64,000 nt of DNA from CBDFHV01 sp965247705 (GTDB lineage Bacteria > Pseudomonadota > Alphaproteobacteria > Rhodospirillales > CAMCUA01): contig CBDFHV010000060.1 in the NCBI GenBank assembly GCA_965247705.1, positions 1 through 64,000 on the forward strand, in the 5' to 3' direction. Shown piece by piece: positions 16,797 to 24,982 of this stretch. A program made the position numbers and the translations under genes. Each line of letters starts with the position of its first letter. Position 1 is the first letter of the stretch. The notes beneath the pieces were generated by a model. The model was not told the origin of the DNA and did no database searches. It was given only the letters and a program-made list of their open reading frames with translations.

Positions 16797-17234
16797 ATGC
16801 ACGAGGCCAAACCCCTGGACGCGATCAACGTCGGCGACCGGGCCACCATCACCAAGACCATCACCGAGGCCGATGGTGCCATGTACATCGCCTCCACCGG
16901 CGATTTCGGCCCCATACACGTGGATCAGGGATTCGCCGCCGGCACCCGCTTCGGCCAGCGCATCGCGCCGGGGATCATGGTTGCGGGCATCTGTACCTCC
17001 ATCCTCGCCAGCCATATTTCGGGAATCATGGGCGTCTCGATCGAGGACACCTTCTGGTTCACCGGCCCGGTGCTCTACGGCGACACCATCACCTTCGATG
17101 TGTGGATTGCCGAAAAGCACAGCGAGGACCGCACCGTGATCTGGAAAGCCAGCGCCCGCAACCAGGACGGCCGAGAGGTGCTGAAGGCCCGCGCTATCCT
17201 GAAGTGGCCACGGCCCCGCCCTACCGCCGCGTGA
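16797..17234 (+). CDS. MaoC-family enoyl-CoA hydratase
   Basis: The protein has 145 residues. The hydratase motif STGDFGPIHVDQGFA keeps the catalytic Asp and His. The following GQRIAPGIMVAGICTSILA and PVLYGDTITFDVWIAEK blocks are typical of (R)-specific enoyl-CoA hydratases. It probably hydrates the enoyl-CoA made by the preceding dehydrogenase, possibly together with the MaoC-like chain encoded just before it. It overlaps the next gene by GTGA at 17231. Confidence 0.82.
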   Translation: MHEAKPLDAINVGDRATITKTITEADGAMYIASTGDFGPIHVDQGFAAGTRFGQRIAPGIMVAGICTSILASHISGIMGVSIEDTFWFTGPVLYGDTITFDVWIAEKHSEDRTVIWKASARNQDGREVLKARAILKWPRPRPTAA

Positions 17235-18088
17235 CAACCCGCGTCTCGCCCGCCCGCACGGTCACCGAGGCCGACATCGCGCTGTTCGCCGGCCTGACCG
17301 CCGATTTCGCCCGCCTCCACACCGACGCCGCCTACGCCGCCCGCGGCGTGTTCGGGCGCCAGGTCGCTCACGGCCTGCTGGGCATGAGCCTCGCCGAGGG
17401 ACTGCTGTGCCGCACCTCCGGCGCCGTGGACCCCATCGCCGCCTGGGAGTGGTCCTTCGTTGCCCCCGTTTTCGCCGGCGACACGATATTCGCGCTGGCG
17501 GAAATGGAGCAGGCCAAGGGTCATCCCATCGAGCACGTCACCGTCTATCGCCACAATGGCACTCCCGTCCAGCGGGGCCGGCACGCCCCAGGAACCGCGC
17601 CGCCGTTCCCCGACGCGGTGGTCCACGAGACGGGGACGCCGCCGCTAGCCGCCACCGATCCCGCTTACGCCGACGAGACCGGGGTGTTCTTCGAGGACCT
17701 GGCCCCGGGCGACCGCTTCACGACCCCCGGCTACACGGTGGACGACTACGCCTTAGCCGCCTTTGCCGGGCTCACCGGGGACGCCTCGGCGAGCCTCTAC
17801 GGGCTCACTCTGGTGGAAGGTCTCAAGCACTGCCTGGCGCCCGATCGGGGCGTCGGCACGCCCATGGCGTCCCTCTCCTGGCGCTGGCGTCGGGTGGCGC
17901 CGCTCCATGCCGGCGATACCCTGTTCGTGGAGGCGACAGTGCAGGGAAAGCGGGCCAGCCGCAGCCGCGCCGACCGGGGCATCGTCGCCCAGTCCATTGC
18001 CCTCGTTGCGGCGGGCCGGGGGATCGTGCAGCATGGCCAGCACGTGCAGATGTTCCGCCGCCGTCCCCAGGGAGCCCTCGACCCGTGA
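17231..18088 (+). CDS. Double hot-dog MaoC-like protein
   Basis: The protein has 285 residues from the GTG at 17231, overlapping the previous stop; another GTG at 17204 is possible. The N-terminal hot-dog (residues about 5-125) keeps the Asp and His in TADFARLHTDAAYA. The C-terminal one (about 140-275, FEDLAPGDRFTTPGYTVDDYALAAFAG) has Gly-Asp-Ala-Ser-Ala-Ser in place of the catalytic motif and is probably structural. Such double hot-dog hydratases act on bulky enoyl-CoAs. The cluster thus has three MaoC-type genes in a row, which points to more than one hydration step or an unusual substrate. Confidence 0.75.
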   Translation: MTTRVSPARTVTEADIALFAGLTADFARLHTDAAYAARGVFGRQVAHGLLGMSLAEGLLCRTSGAVDPIAAWEWSFVAPVFAGDTIFALAEMEQAKGHPIEHVTVYRHNGTPVQRGRHAPGTAPPFPDAVVHETGTPPLAATDPAYADETGVFFEDLAPGDRFTTPGYTVDDYALAAFAGLTGDASASLYGLTLVEGLKHCLAPDRGVGTPMASLSWRWRRVAPLHAGDTLFVEATVQGKRASRSRADRGIVAQSIALVAAGRGIVQHGQHVQMFRRRPQGALDP

Positions 18089-19014
18089 CCTCTCAGATGA
18101 TCGCCGGCATGGAGCGCCTGCAGGGCGCCATCGATTCCCACGTCCACTGCTGCCCCCATATCAACGACCGCACGGTCAACGCCTTCGAGGCCGCGCGCCA
18201 GGCCGCCGCCGCCGGCATGAAAGGCCTGGGGCTGATGGATGTGTTCGCCAACAGCTCGGGACTGGCGGCGTTGGTCATGCGGGAGCAGGGGCACCTGGGC
18301 GTCGACGTCTTCGGCGGCATCATCCTGGAGCCCTACGTGGGCGGCCTGTCGGCGCGGGTGGTGGAGACGGCGCTCGACATGGGCTACGGCTCCGGGACGG
18401 GGGCCCGCTACGTGTCGCTGCCCTGCCACCACACCAAGATGATGGCGCAAGCCGAAGGTCGCGGCCCGGCCTACGTGGAGACCTGCCTGTCGATCCCCGA
18501 GCGTGGCGATCTCCCCGATCCCCTGCCCGAGATCATCGACCTGGTGGCGGAACGGGACGTGATCTTCAACAGCGGTCACATCACCGGCCCCGAATGCCTT
18601 CGCGTGGTCGAAGAGGCGGCCCGGCGCGGCTGCCGGCGCATCCTGTGCCCGGCGTCCTACTTCGACCCGGAGACGGTGACCGAGCTGGTGCGGCTTGGCG
18701 CCTATGTGGAGTTCGCATTCTTCGTCATGAGCCACGCCACCCAGATCGGCCAGACCATGATCGATGCGGAAAAGCACCGCTTCGCCGCCGTCGACCTGGA
18801 GGCGGTGACGGCCAACATCCAGGCCGCCGGCCCCGCTCATGCGGTGCTGTCCAGCGACAGCGGCTCCTACGTCCTGGCGCCACCGGTGGAGGCCTTACGC
18901 GAATGGCTGGTCATGGTGGCCAGCACCGGGGTTTCCGACGGCGACATCCGCCTGATGGTCGCCGACAACCCGGGCTGGCTGTTCCGTGTGCCGGGGTTCG
19001 AAAAGGATGAGTGA
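18085..19014 (+). CDS. DUF6282-like metal-dependent hydrolase
   Basis: The protein has 309 residues from the GTG at 18085, overlapping the previous stop; an ATG at 18097 is the alternative. Asp17-x-His19-x-His21 (GAIDSHVHCCPH) is an amidohydrolase-type metal site. Further His residues occur in LPCHHTKMM and FNSGHITGPE, followed by a TIM-barrel-like end with VLSSDSGSYV. The overall sequence fits the DUF6282 group of uncharacterised PHP/amidohydrolase-like proteins. A hydrolytic ring- or amide-opening step would fit the neighbourhood. The substrate is unknown. Confidence 0.65.
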   Translation: MTSQMIAGMERLQGAIDSHVHCCPHINDRTVNAFEAARQAAAAGMKGLGLMDVFANSSGLAALVMREQGHLGVDVFGGIILEPYVGGLSARVVETALDMGYGSGTGARYVSLPCHHTKMMAQAEGRGPAYVETCLSIPERGDLPDPLPEIIDLVAERDVIFNSGHITGPECLRVVEEAARRGCRRILCPASYFDPETVTELVRLGAYVEFAFFVMSHATQIGQTMIDAEKHRFAAVDLEAVTANIQAAGPAHAVLSSDSGSYVLAPPVEALREWLVMVASTGVSDGDIRLMVADNPGWLFRVPGFEKDE

Positions 19015-19780
19015 GTTCATCCTGCTCAGCCGGCCTCGGCCGCGGGTGCTGCTGATGACCTTCAACCGGCCGGCCCGGCGCAACGCCCTCTCCGTGGCGA
19101 TGATGGTTGAAATCGCGGGCGCCCTCACCGACGCGGCGTCCGACGACGACATCCGCTGCGTCGTCATGACCGGCGACGACAAGGCTTTCTCTGCCGGCGC
19201 CGACATCAAGGACCAGGACGCGCGCGGCGCCGGCGCCGCCCTGGCGCCGGAAAAAGTCGCCGCCTGGGAGACGGTCGATCGATTTCCCAAGCCTCTGCTC
19301 GCCGCCGTCAATGGCTACGCCCTGGGGGGCGGCCTGGAGCTGGCCATGGCCTGCGACATCATCATCGCCGGGGACGGCGCCACCTTCGGCCAGCCGGAGA
19401 TCAACCTGGGCATCCACCCGGGCGACGGCGCCACCCAGCGGCTGCCCCGCACCATCGGCAAGTCCCTCGCCATGCGCCTGATCCTCAGCGGCCAGTTCAT
19501 CGGCGCCGAGGAAGCCCGTGCCGCGGGCCTGGTGGCCGAGGTGGCGCCGGCCGGCGAGACCGTCGAGCGGACCCTGGACCTGGCCGCCGTCATCGCCGAG
19601 AAAAGCCCCGTCGCCCTGCGGCTGGCCAAGGCCAGCGTCCTCCAGGCGTACGAGTCGCCCCTGACGGAGGGTCTGAGGCTCGAGCAACGCAGCCTCGCCC
19701 GCGCCTTCGAGAGCGAGGACCAGAAGGAGGGCGCCCGGGCCTTCGTGGAGAAGCGCCCGCCGCGCTTCGTCGGCCGATGA
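19007..19780 (+). CDS. Enoyl-CoA hydratase/isomerase (crotonase family)
   Basis: The protein has 257 residues from the ATG at 19007, which overlaps the previous gene by eight bases; the longer frame start at 18986 is less likely. It has the oxyanion-hole segments KAFSAGADIKD and GYALGGGLELAMACD. Both catalytic glutamates of classical crotonases are present, in GGLELAM and GQPEINLGIHPGDG. It hydrates or isomerises an enoyl-CoA. The ATGA overlap with the next gene indicates one transcript. Confidence 0.88.
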   Translation: MSEFILLSRPRPRVLLMTFNRPARRNALSVAMMVEIAGALTDAASDDDIRCVVMTGDDKAFSAGADIKDQDARGAGAALAPEKVAAWETVDRFPKPLLAAVNGYALGGGLELAMACDIIIAGDGATFGQPEINLGIHPGDGATQRLPRTIGKSLAMRLILSGQFIGAEEARAAGLVAEVAPAGETVERTLDLAAVIAEKSPVALRLAKASVLQAYESPLTEGLRLEQRSLARAFESEDQKEGARAFVEKRPPRFVGR

Positions 19781-21036
19781 GCGACCGCGGCGAAGCCATC
19801 GTCGTCGGCGCCGGCGTGGTCGGCATCTGCTGCGCCCTCTACCTGCAGCGGGAGGGCTTCCAGGTCACGGTGGTCACCCGGCATCCGCCGGGAGAGGCCT
19901 GCTCGCTGGGAAACTCGGGTGGTTTCGGGATCGGCATCATCGGCCCCATGGCGGCGCCGGGGATTCTGTTCCGCATCCCGTCCCTGTGGTTCGACCCCAA
20001 GAAACCGCTGTCGGTGGAGCTGAAAAGCCTGCCTGGACTGCTGCCCTGGTTCGCCCGTTTCGTCGCTAACAGCGCGCCCGAGCGCTACCACGCCGCCGCC
20101 CAGGCCCGGGCAGCCCTGTGCGGCCGGGTGTACGATGCCCTCGATCCCCTGGTGCAGGGTAGCGGCGCCGAGGATCTGATCCGGGACGGAGGCCAGATGG
20201 CGGTTTTCGATTCGGCGGAGTCCCTGGCCGCCGTTCGGCCGGTCCACGACGTCGCCCGGGCCCATGGGGTGACCGTGGAAGAACTGGATGCCCAAGGTGT
20301 GCGGGCACGGGAACCGGCGCTGGGGCCGCGCGCCCAATGCGGTATCGTGTTTCCCGACTCCCGCTCCACGTCCAACCCCCTGCGCCTGGTCCAGACGCTG
20401 GCGGCGGACTTTCAGCGCCGGGGCGGCCGGTTGATCGAGGCGGTAGTGGCCGCGGTGGAGGGTGGCGACAGTCTCCGGGTAGTCCTGCAAGACGAAATCC
20501 TGACCGCCGATCGGGTCGTGATCGCCGCCGGCGCATGGTCGGGCGCCATCGTCCGGCGGCTGGGGGTGCGGGTGTTGCTGGCGGCGGAGCGGGGCTACCA
20601 CTTCATGGTGGCGGGATCGTCGGTACGGCTTAGCGCGCCGATAACCCTGTCGGACCGCAACATCGTCATCACCCCCATGGAGCACGGCATCCGGATCACC
20701 GGCGGGGCCGAGTTCGCCCGCGTGGACTCGCCGCCCAACATGGACCGGGCCCGGCGCATGCTCCGCCAGGCGGAAGAATATGTGCCCGGACTGGACCTGA
20801 GCGAGGCGACCCCCTGGATGGGCCCCCGTCCCGCGACCCCCGACTCGGTGCCCATCATCGGGCCCTGCCCCGGCGCGCCGGGGGTCCTGCTCGCCTTCGG
20901 CCACGGCCACATGGGCCTGGCCTTCGCCCCCATCACCGGGCGCCTGATCGGGGCGTTGGCCGCCGGTCGGGCGCCGGAAATCGACCTGGCGCCCTACGCG
21001 GCCGAGCGCTTCGCCCGCGGCGGCGGGATGAAGTAA
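19777..21036 (+). CDS. DadA-like FAD-dependent amine oxidoreductase
   Basis: The 419-residue protein of the D-amino-acid oxidase/dehydrogenase (DAO) family has an N-terminal dinucleotide site (AIVVGAGVVGICCALYL). It has the DadA-type region SLGNSGGFGIGIIGPMAAPG and a C-terminal FAD-binding end (LLAFGHGHMGLAFAPITG). It oxidises the C-N bond of an amino or imino acid, passing electrons probably to the respiratory chain. With the transaminase and DapA-like genes that follow, it handles the nitrogen-bearing part of the substrate. Confidence 0.85.
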   Translation: MSDRGEAIVVGAGVVGICCALYLQREGFQVTVVTRHPPGEACSLGNSGGFGIGIIGPMAAPGILFRIPSLWFDPKKPLSVELKSLPGLLPWFARFVANSAPERYHAAAQARAALCGRVYDALDPLVQGSGAEDLIRDGGQMAVFDSAESLAAVRPVHDVARAHGVTVEELDAQGVRAREPALGPRAQCGIVFPDSRSTSNPLRLVQTLAADFQRRGGRLIEAVVAAVEGGDSLRVVLQDEILTADRVVIAAGAWSGAIVRRLGVRVLLAAERGYHFMVAGSSVRLSAPITLSDRNIVITPMEHGIRITGGAEFARVDSPPNMDRARRMLRQAEEYVPGLDLSEATPWMGPRPATPDSVPIIGPCPGAPGVLLAFGHGHMGLAFAPITGRLIGALAAGRAPEIDLAPYAAERFARGGGMK

Positions 21037-21070
21037 GCTAACCCTCGCACCGCGGGAAGGACATGGACCC

Positions 21071-22489
21071 ATGACGCTCGACAGAACCCACAACCTGTCG
21101 CTGGAGGATATGGACCGGGCGAGCGTGTTCCACGCCAACACCCATCTCAAGGGCCATGCCCACGGCGAGCTTGGCGATCCGGTGATCGTCACCGGCGGCC
21201 ATGGCATCCATATCGAGGACCAGAAGGGCAACGACCTGATCGACGCCTTCGCCGGCCTGTGGTGCGTCAACGTCGGCTATGGCCGAAGCGAGATCGCCGA
21301 GGCGATCCACGCGCAAGCCCTGAAGCTGGCCTACTTTCACGCCCACGCGGGCCATTCCAACGAGCCCACCATCCGCCTAGCCGACCGCATGCTGCGGCTG
21401 CTGCCCGACACCATGAGCAAGGTGTTCTTCGGCCTCGCCGGGTCCGACGCCAACGAGACCAACGTCAAGATCGTCTGGTACTACAACCACGTCCTGGGAC
21501 GGCCCGAAAAGCGCAAGATCATCGCCCGGGAGCGGGCCTACCACGGGCTGACCATCTTCGCCTCCAGCATGACGGGACTGGCCTCGTTCCACGGTACCTT
21601 CGGCCTGCCGGAGGGTCCGGTTCGCCACACCACGACACCACGGTATTACCGGGAAGCGGCGGATGGCGAGAGCGAACGGGACTATTCCCGGCGCTGCGCC
21701 GAGGCCTTGGACTCCCTGATCGAGGCCGAGGGGCCGGAGACGGTGGCCGCCTTCATCGGCGAGCCGATTTGCGGGGTCGGCGGCCTCTATACGCCGCCGG
21801 AAGGCTACTGGGAGGCCATCCAGGCGGTCCTCGACAAGCACGACGTGCTGCTGATCGCCGACGAGGTGGTCTGCGCCTTCGGCCGCATGGGGGTCAATTC
21901 CGGGTCCGAGTTCTACGCCATGCGCCCCGACCTGATGACCACCGCCAAGGGCCTGACCAGCGGCTACCTGCCCCTGGCCGGCAGCGTGGTCGGCGAGCGG
22001 GTGTGGGCGGTGCTGGAAGAGGGCAGCGACAAGTTCGGCCCCTTCTCCCACGGCTTCACCTATTCGGCCCACCCCCTGGGCGCCGCGGCGGCCCTGGCCA
22101 ATCTGGACATCATCGAGCGCGAGGACCTGACCGGCAACGCCGCCCGGGCCGGCGCCCACCTGCGCCAGCGCCTCACCGAGACTCTCGGCGACCATCCCAT
22201 GGTGGGCGAGGTCCGGGGGGACGGCCTGCTGGCCGCGGTCGAAATCATGGCCGATCCACGGAAACGTATCCCCTTCGACGCGGACCTGGGCGTCGGGCGC
22301 CGCATCGCCATGGCCTGCCGGGAAAACGGCCTGATCGTCCGGCCCCTGCCCCAAGGCGACATCATCGGCTATTCGCCGCCCCTGGTGATCACCAACGACG
22401 AGGTGGACGACGTGGTCGCCCGCACGGTCACGGCGGTGAACAAGGTGACCGACGAGATGGTCCGCGACGGAACCTGGAAGGCACCCTGA
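21071..22489 (+). CDS. Class III aminotransferase (omega-amino acid:pyruvate type)
   Basis: The 472-residue PLP enzyme carries the Schiff-base Lys in TTAKGLTSGYLPL. Also present are the preceding LLIADEVVCAFGRMG block with the PLP-binding Asp, the SDANETNVKIVWYYN segment, and FTYSAHPLGAAAALANL. Length and motifs match the beta-alanine/taurine-pyruvate aminotransferase branch. It moves a terminal amine to pyruvate or 2-oxoglutarate, giving an aldehyde. A ribosome site GGGAAGGAC precedes the start. Confidence 0.88.
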   Translation: MTLDRTHNLSLEDMDRASVFHANTHLKGHAHGELGDPVIVTGGHGIHIEDQKGNDLIDAFAGLWCVNVGYGRSEIAEAIHAQALKLAYFHAHAGHSNEPTIRLADRMLRLLPDTMSKVFFGLAGSDANETNVKIVWYYNHVLGRPEKRKIIARERAYHGLTIFASSMTGLASFHGTFGLPEGPVRHTTTPRYYREAADGESERDYSRRCAEALDSLIEAEGPETVAAFIGEPICGVGGLYTPPEGYWEAIQAVLDKHDVLLIADEVVCAFGRMGVNSGSEFYAMRPDLMTTAKGLTSGYLPLAGSVVGERVWAVLEEGSDKFGPFSHGFTYSAHPLGAAAALANLDIIEREDLTGNAARAGAHLRQRLTETLGDHPMVGEVRGDGLLAAVEIMADPRKRIPFDADLGVGRRIAMACRENGLIVRPLPQGDIIGYSPPLVITNDEVDDVVARTVTAVNKVTDEMVRDGTWKAP

Positions 22490-22492
22490 CCC

Positions 22493-23440
22493 ATGATTCC
22501 CACCGGCCCCGATCCGTTCCATGGCATCTATCCCGCCACCCTGTGCCCCTTCGACAGAGACTTTGCCATCGACGAGGCGACCCTGGCCCGCCATGTGGCG
22601 TCCATGGCCGAGGTGCCGGGTAATGTCGGCATCCTGTGCAACGGCCACGCGGGGGAGAATTTCCTGCTGTCCCGGGCCGAGGCGCGGCGGGTGGCGGAGA
22701 TTGTGTCCCGCACCGTCGGCGACCGCTGTATCGTGGTCTCGGGCGTCAACGCCGAAAACAGCATCGAGGCGGCCGAGATCGCCTGCGAGGTGGTGGCCGC
22801 CGGGGCCGATGCGGTCATGGTGTTCCCCCCCAACGGCTGGGCCCTGGGGGTGGACGGCCAGATGGCGCTGACCCACCACCGGATGATCGTCGATGCCGTC
22901 GACGCGCCGATCATGCTGTACCAGGCCTCGGTCAACGCCGGGCGCATGGCCTACACGCCCGACGTGCTCACCGAGTTGGTGCGCCTGCCCCAGGTGGTGG
23001 CGATCAAGGACGGAAGCTGGGAGGTGGCGGCCTACGAGGCCTCCCGGCGCCTGATCAAGGCCGTGGCGCCCGGTGTGGCGGTCATGGGCTCCGGCGACGA
23101 GCACCTGCTGACGAGCTACGCCATCGGCAGCGATGGCAGCCTCGTCAGCCTGTCGGTGGTCATCCCCGAGGTCATCGTCGCCCTTCGCGAAGCCATGCTT
23201 GCCGGCGACATCGCCGCCGCCCGCCGGGCCCACGAGGTCATCTACCCCCTGGCCAAGGCCATCTACGGCACCCCGCCCGGCATCCACGCCACCGCCCGCC
23301 TGAAGTGCTGCCTGAAACTCCTCGGCCGCCTCCCCGACGACCGCACCCGCCCCCCCATCGGCCCCCTCGGCAACACCGAAGTGGACCGCCTGCGCGACGT
23401 CCTGACCGCCGCCGGACTTACCCTCGCCACGGCGGCGTGA
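22493..23440 (+). CDS. DapA-like aldolase/dehydratase (DHDPS/NAL family)
   Basis: The 315-residue TIM-barrel protein has the family's Schiff-base Lys in VVAIKDGSWE and the catalytic Tyr in IMLYQASVN. The usual GTTGE turn is changed to GHAGE, so it is not true DapA of lysine synthesis. Members of this family cleave or dehydrate 2-oxo acids such as hydroxyproline-derived or sugar-derived compounds. It starts three bases after the aminotransferase and is the last gene of the run. A pyruvate-releasing lyase step is plausible. Confidence 0.8.
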   Translation: MIPTGPDPFHGIYPATLCPFDRDFAIDEATLARHVASMAEVPGNVGILCNGHAGENFLLSRAEARRVAEIVSRTVGDRCIVVSGVNAENSIEAAEIACEVVAAGADAVMVFPPNGWALGVDGQMALTHHRMIVDAVDAPIMLYQASVNAGRMAYTPDVLTELVRLPQVVAIKDGSWEVAAYEASRRLIKAVAPGVAVMGSGDEHLLTSYAIGSDGSLVSLSVVIPEVIVALREAMLAGDIAAARRAHEVIYPLAKAIYGTPPGIHATARLKCCLKLLGRLPDDRTRPPIGPLGNTEVDRLRDVLTAAGLTLATAA

Positions 23441-23479
23441 CAGGCGCCGTGCCGTCGTCGGACCCGCGGGGAATTCCAC

Positions 23480-24211
23480 ATGTCGCAACGGATAAACGAA
23501 CTTGGCCAGCCCATTGGCGAGGCCCTGCCCCAGTGGATCGCCGCTCAAGTTCCAAACGTAGCCCGTATGGTTGGCACCTATTGCGATGTAGAGCGCGTCG
23601 ATAGCCGCAAACACGCGGCCGACCTTCTCGAAGCATACCGGCAAGACTCGGAAGGACGACTGTGGACCTACTTGACCTATGGTCCCTTTGAAACAGTCGA
23701 GGAAATTTCACAATGGCTGGACGCGGCCGCGACAAATGAAAATCAGATCTTTTACGCAATTGTCGAGAAAAGGACAGGCAAAGCCCTCGGAATAGCCACC
23801 TATCTTCGTATTCAACCCGACAATGGCGTTATCGAAGTTGGCGGCATCTCATACGCACCCAAGTTGCAGAGAACGCCGATGGCAACGGAAGCGATGTTTC
23901 TCATGATGAAGCACGTATTCGACGTGTTTGGCTATCGTCGATACGAATGGAAGTGCGATGCCTTGAACGAAATCTCTTGCCGGGCCGCCGAACGTCTCGG
24001 CTTTACCTATGAAGGCCTGTTCCGCCAGGCGGTCATCTATCGAGGCCGCAACAGGGATACCGCATGGTATGCCATCATCGATAAGGAATGGCCGGCGATC
24101 AAAAATGCTTTCGAGGCATGGCTGGCGCCGGGAAACTTTGATTCAGAGGGCCACCAGAAGCGCAAACTTGGCGATCTGATGGTAGAAAAACGGAATCAAG
24201 TCCAATCCTAA
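23480..24211 (+). CDS. GNAT-family N-acetyltransferase (RimJ/RimL-like)
   Basis: The protein has 243 residues. The acetyl-CoA-binding region lies at about residues 130-190 (VIEVGGISYAPKLQRTPMATEAMFLMMKHV). It is followed by RRYEWKCDALNEISCRAAERLGFTYEGLFR, typical of the RimJ/RimL branch that acetylates protein N-termini or small amines. Codon use is visibly less GC-rich than the catabolic genes on its left, so it may belong to the accessory segment. The IS5 remnant starts just after its stop. Confidence 0.85.
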   Translation: MSQRINELGQPIGEALPQWIAAQVPNVARMVGTYCDVERVDSRKHAADLLEAYRQDSEGRLWTYLTYGPFETVEEISQWLDAAATNENQIFYAIVEKRTGKALGIATYLRIQPDNGVIEVGGISYAPKLQRTPMATEAMFLMMKHVFDVFGYRRYEWKCDALNEISCRAAERLGFTYEGLFRQAVIYRGRNRDTAWYAIIDKEWPAIKNAFEAWLAPGNFDSEGHQKRKLGDLMVEKRNQVQS

Positions 24212-24215
24212 ACAG

Positions 24216-24863
24216 TTAGGGTCATAACTCATTAACCATTATCTGATTCAATGTCTTGGAACCGAACGCAGGAGGTTTTGAGGCATGCGCGGATCATTTT
24301 GGCTCTCAGATCAGCAATGGGCGGCGATCGAGCCGCATCTTCCTTACTACGCGGCGGGTAAGCGGCGCGAGGATGATCGGCGGATCATCAGTGGCATCCT
24401 TCACGTTCTCCAGTCGGGCTGCCGCTGGCAGGACTGCCCACCGGCGTACGGGCCTTCGACGACGGTCTACAATCGCTATAACCGGTGGTCGCAACGTGGT
24501 CACTGGCAGTACCTGTTCCCGGCTTTGACGGAGAGCCTGGCAGGGACACCGCAACAGGTCTCCATCGACACCACACACGTCAAGGCGCATCGCTGCGCCG
24601 GCGGCGGAAAAGGGGGGCCTCTGCTCAGGCCATCGGCCGCACAAAGGGCGGACGCAACACCAAGGTCCATGCCCTGAGCGACGAACATTGCCGGCCCCTG
24701 GCCTTCTATCTCACGCCCGGCCAGACCGCCGACATCAAGGGCGCCGTCATGCTCGCCGCGCATCTGCCGAGGACGCGATATCTTCTCGCCGACAAGGCCT
24801 ATGACGCCGACCACTGGCGCGCCTGCCTGCTACGCCAGAAAATCCAGCCGGTCATCCCCAACA
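24216..24863 (+). mobile_element. IS5-family (IS427-like) element, 3' end deleted
   Basis: The left end lies near 24216 but was not fixed, because the right inverted repeat is missing. The transposase gene is cut at the IS21 left end (24864). No counterpart of the missing IS5 3' end is present on the other side of the IS21, so it was deleted and not merely split. Confidence 0.6.
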
Positions 24864-24883
24864 TGAGAAGGGCGGCGCAATAA
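24285..24883 (+). pseudogene. IS5-family transposase, two frames, C-terminus lost
   Basis: The ATG at 24285 follows AGGAGG. The first frame (24285-24677) has the IS5 start WLSDQQWAAIEPHLP and the first catalytic Asp in VSIDTTHVKAHR. The remainder continues in the -1 frame (SAQAIGRTKGGRNTKVHALSDE ... LLADKAYDADHWR). The switch lies at AAAAGGGGGG (24608-24617), the sort of site where IS427-group elements use -1 frameshifting. Translation then runs into IS21 sequence and stops at 24883. The region with the catalytic Glu is gone, so it is dead. Confidence 0.8.
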
Positions 24884-24982
24884 TCCCCCACTGAGGCGGC
24901 CTGATTCCCGGGCTGCGCGGGCGGTTCAAAAAGGGGCCATCGGCTAGCCTTCATCGGTTTTGAACTGATCGAAGGCGGGGGG

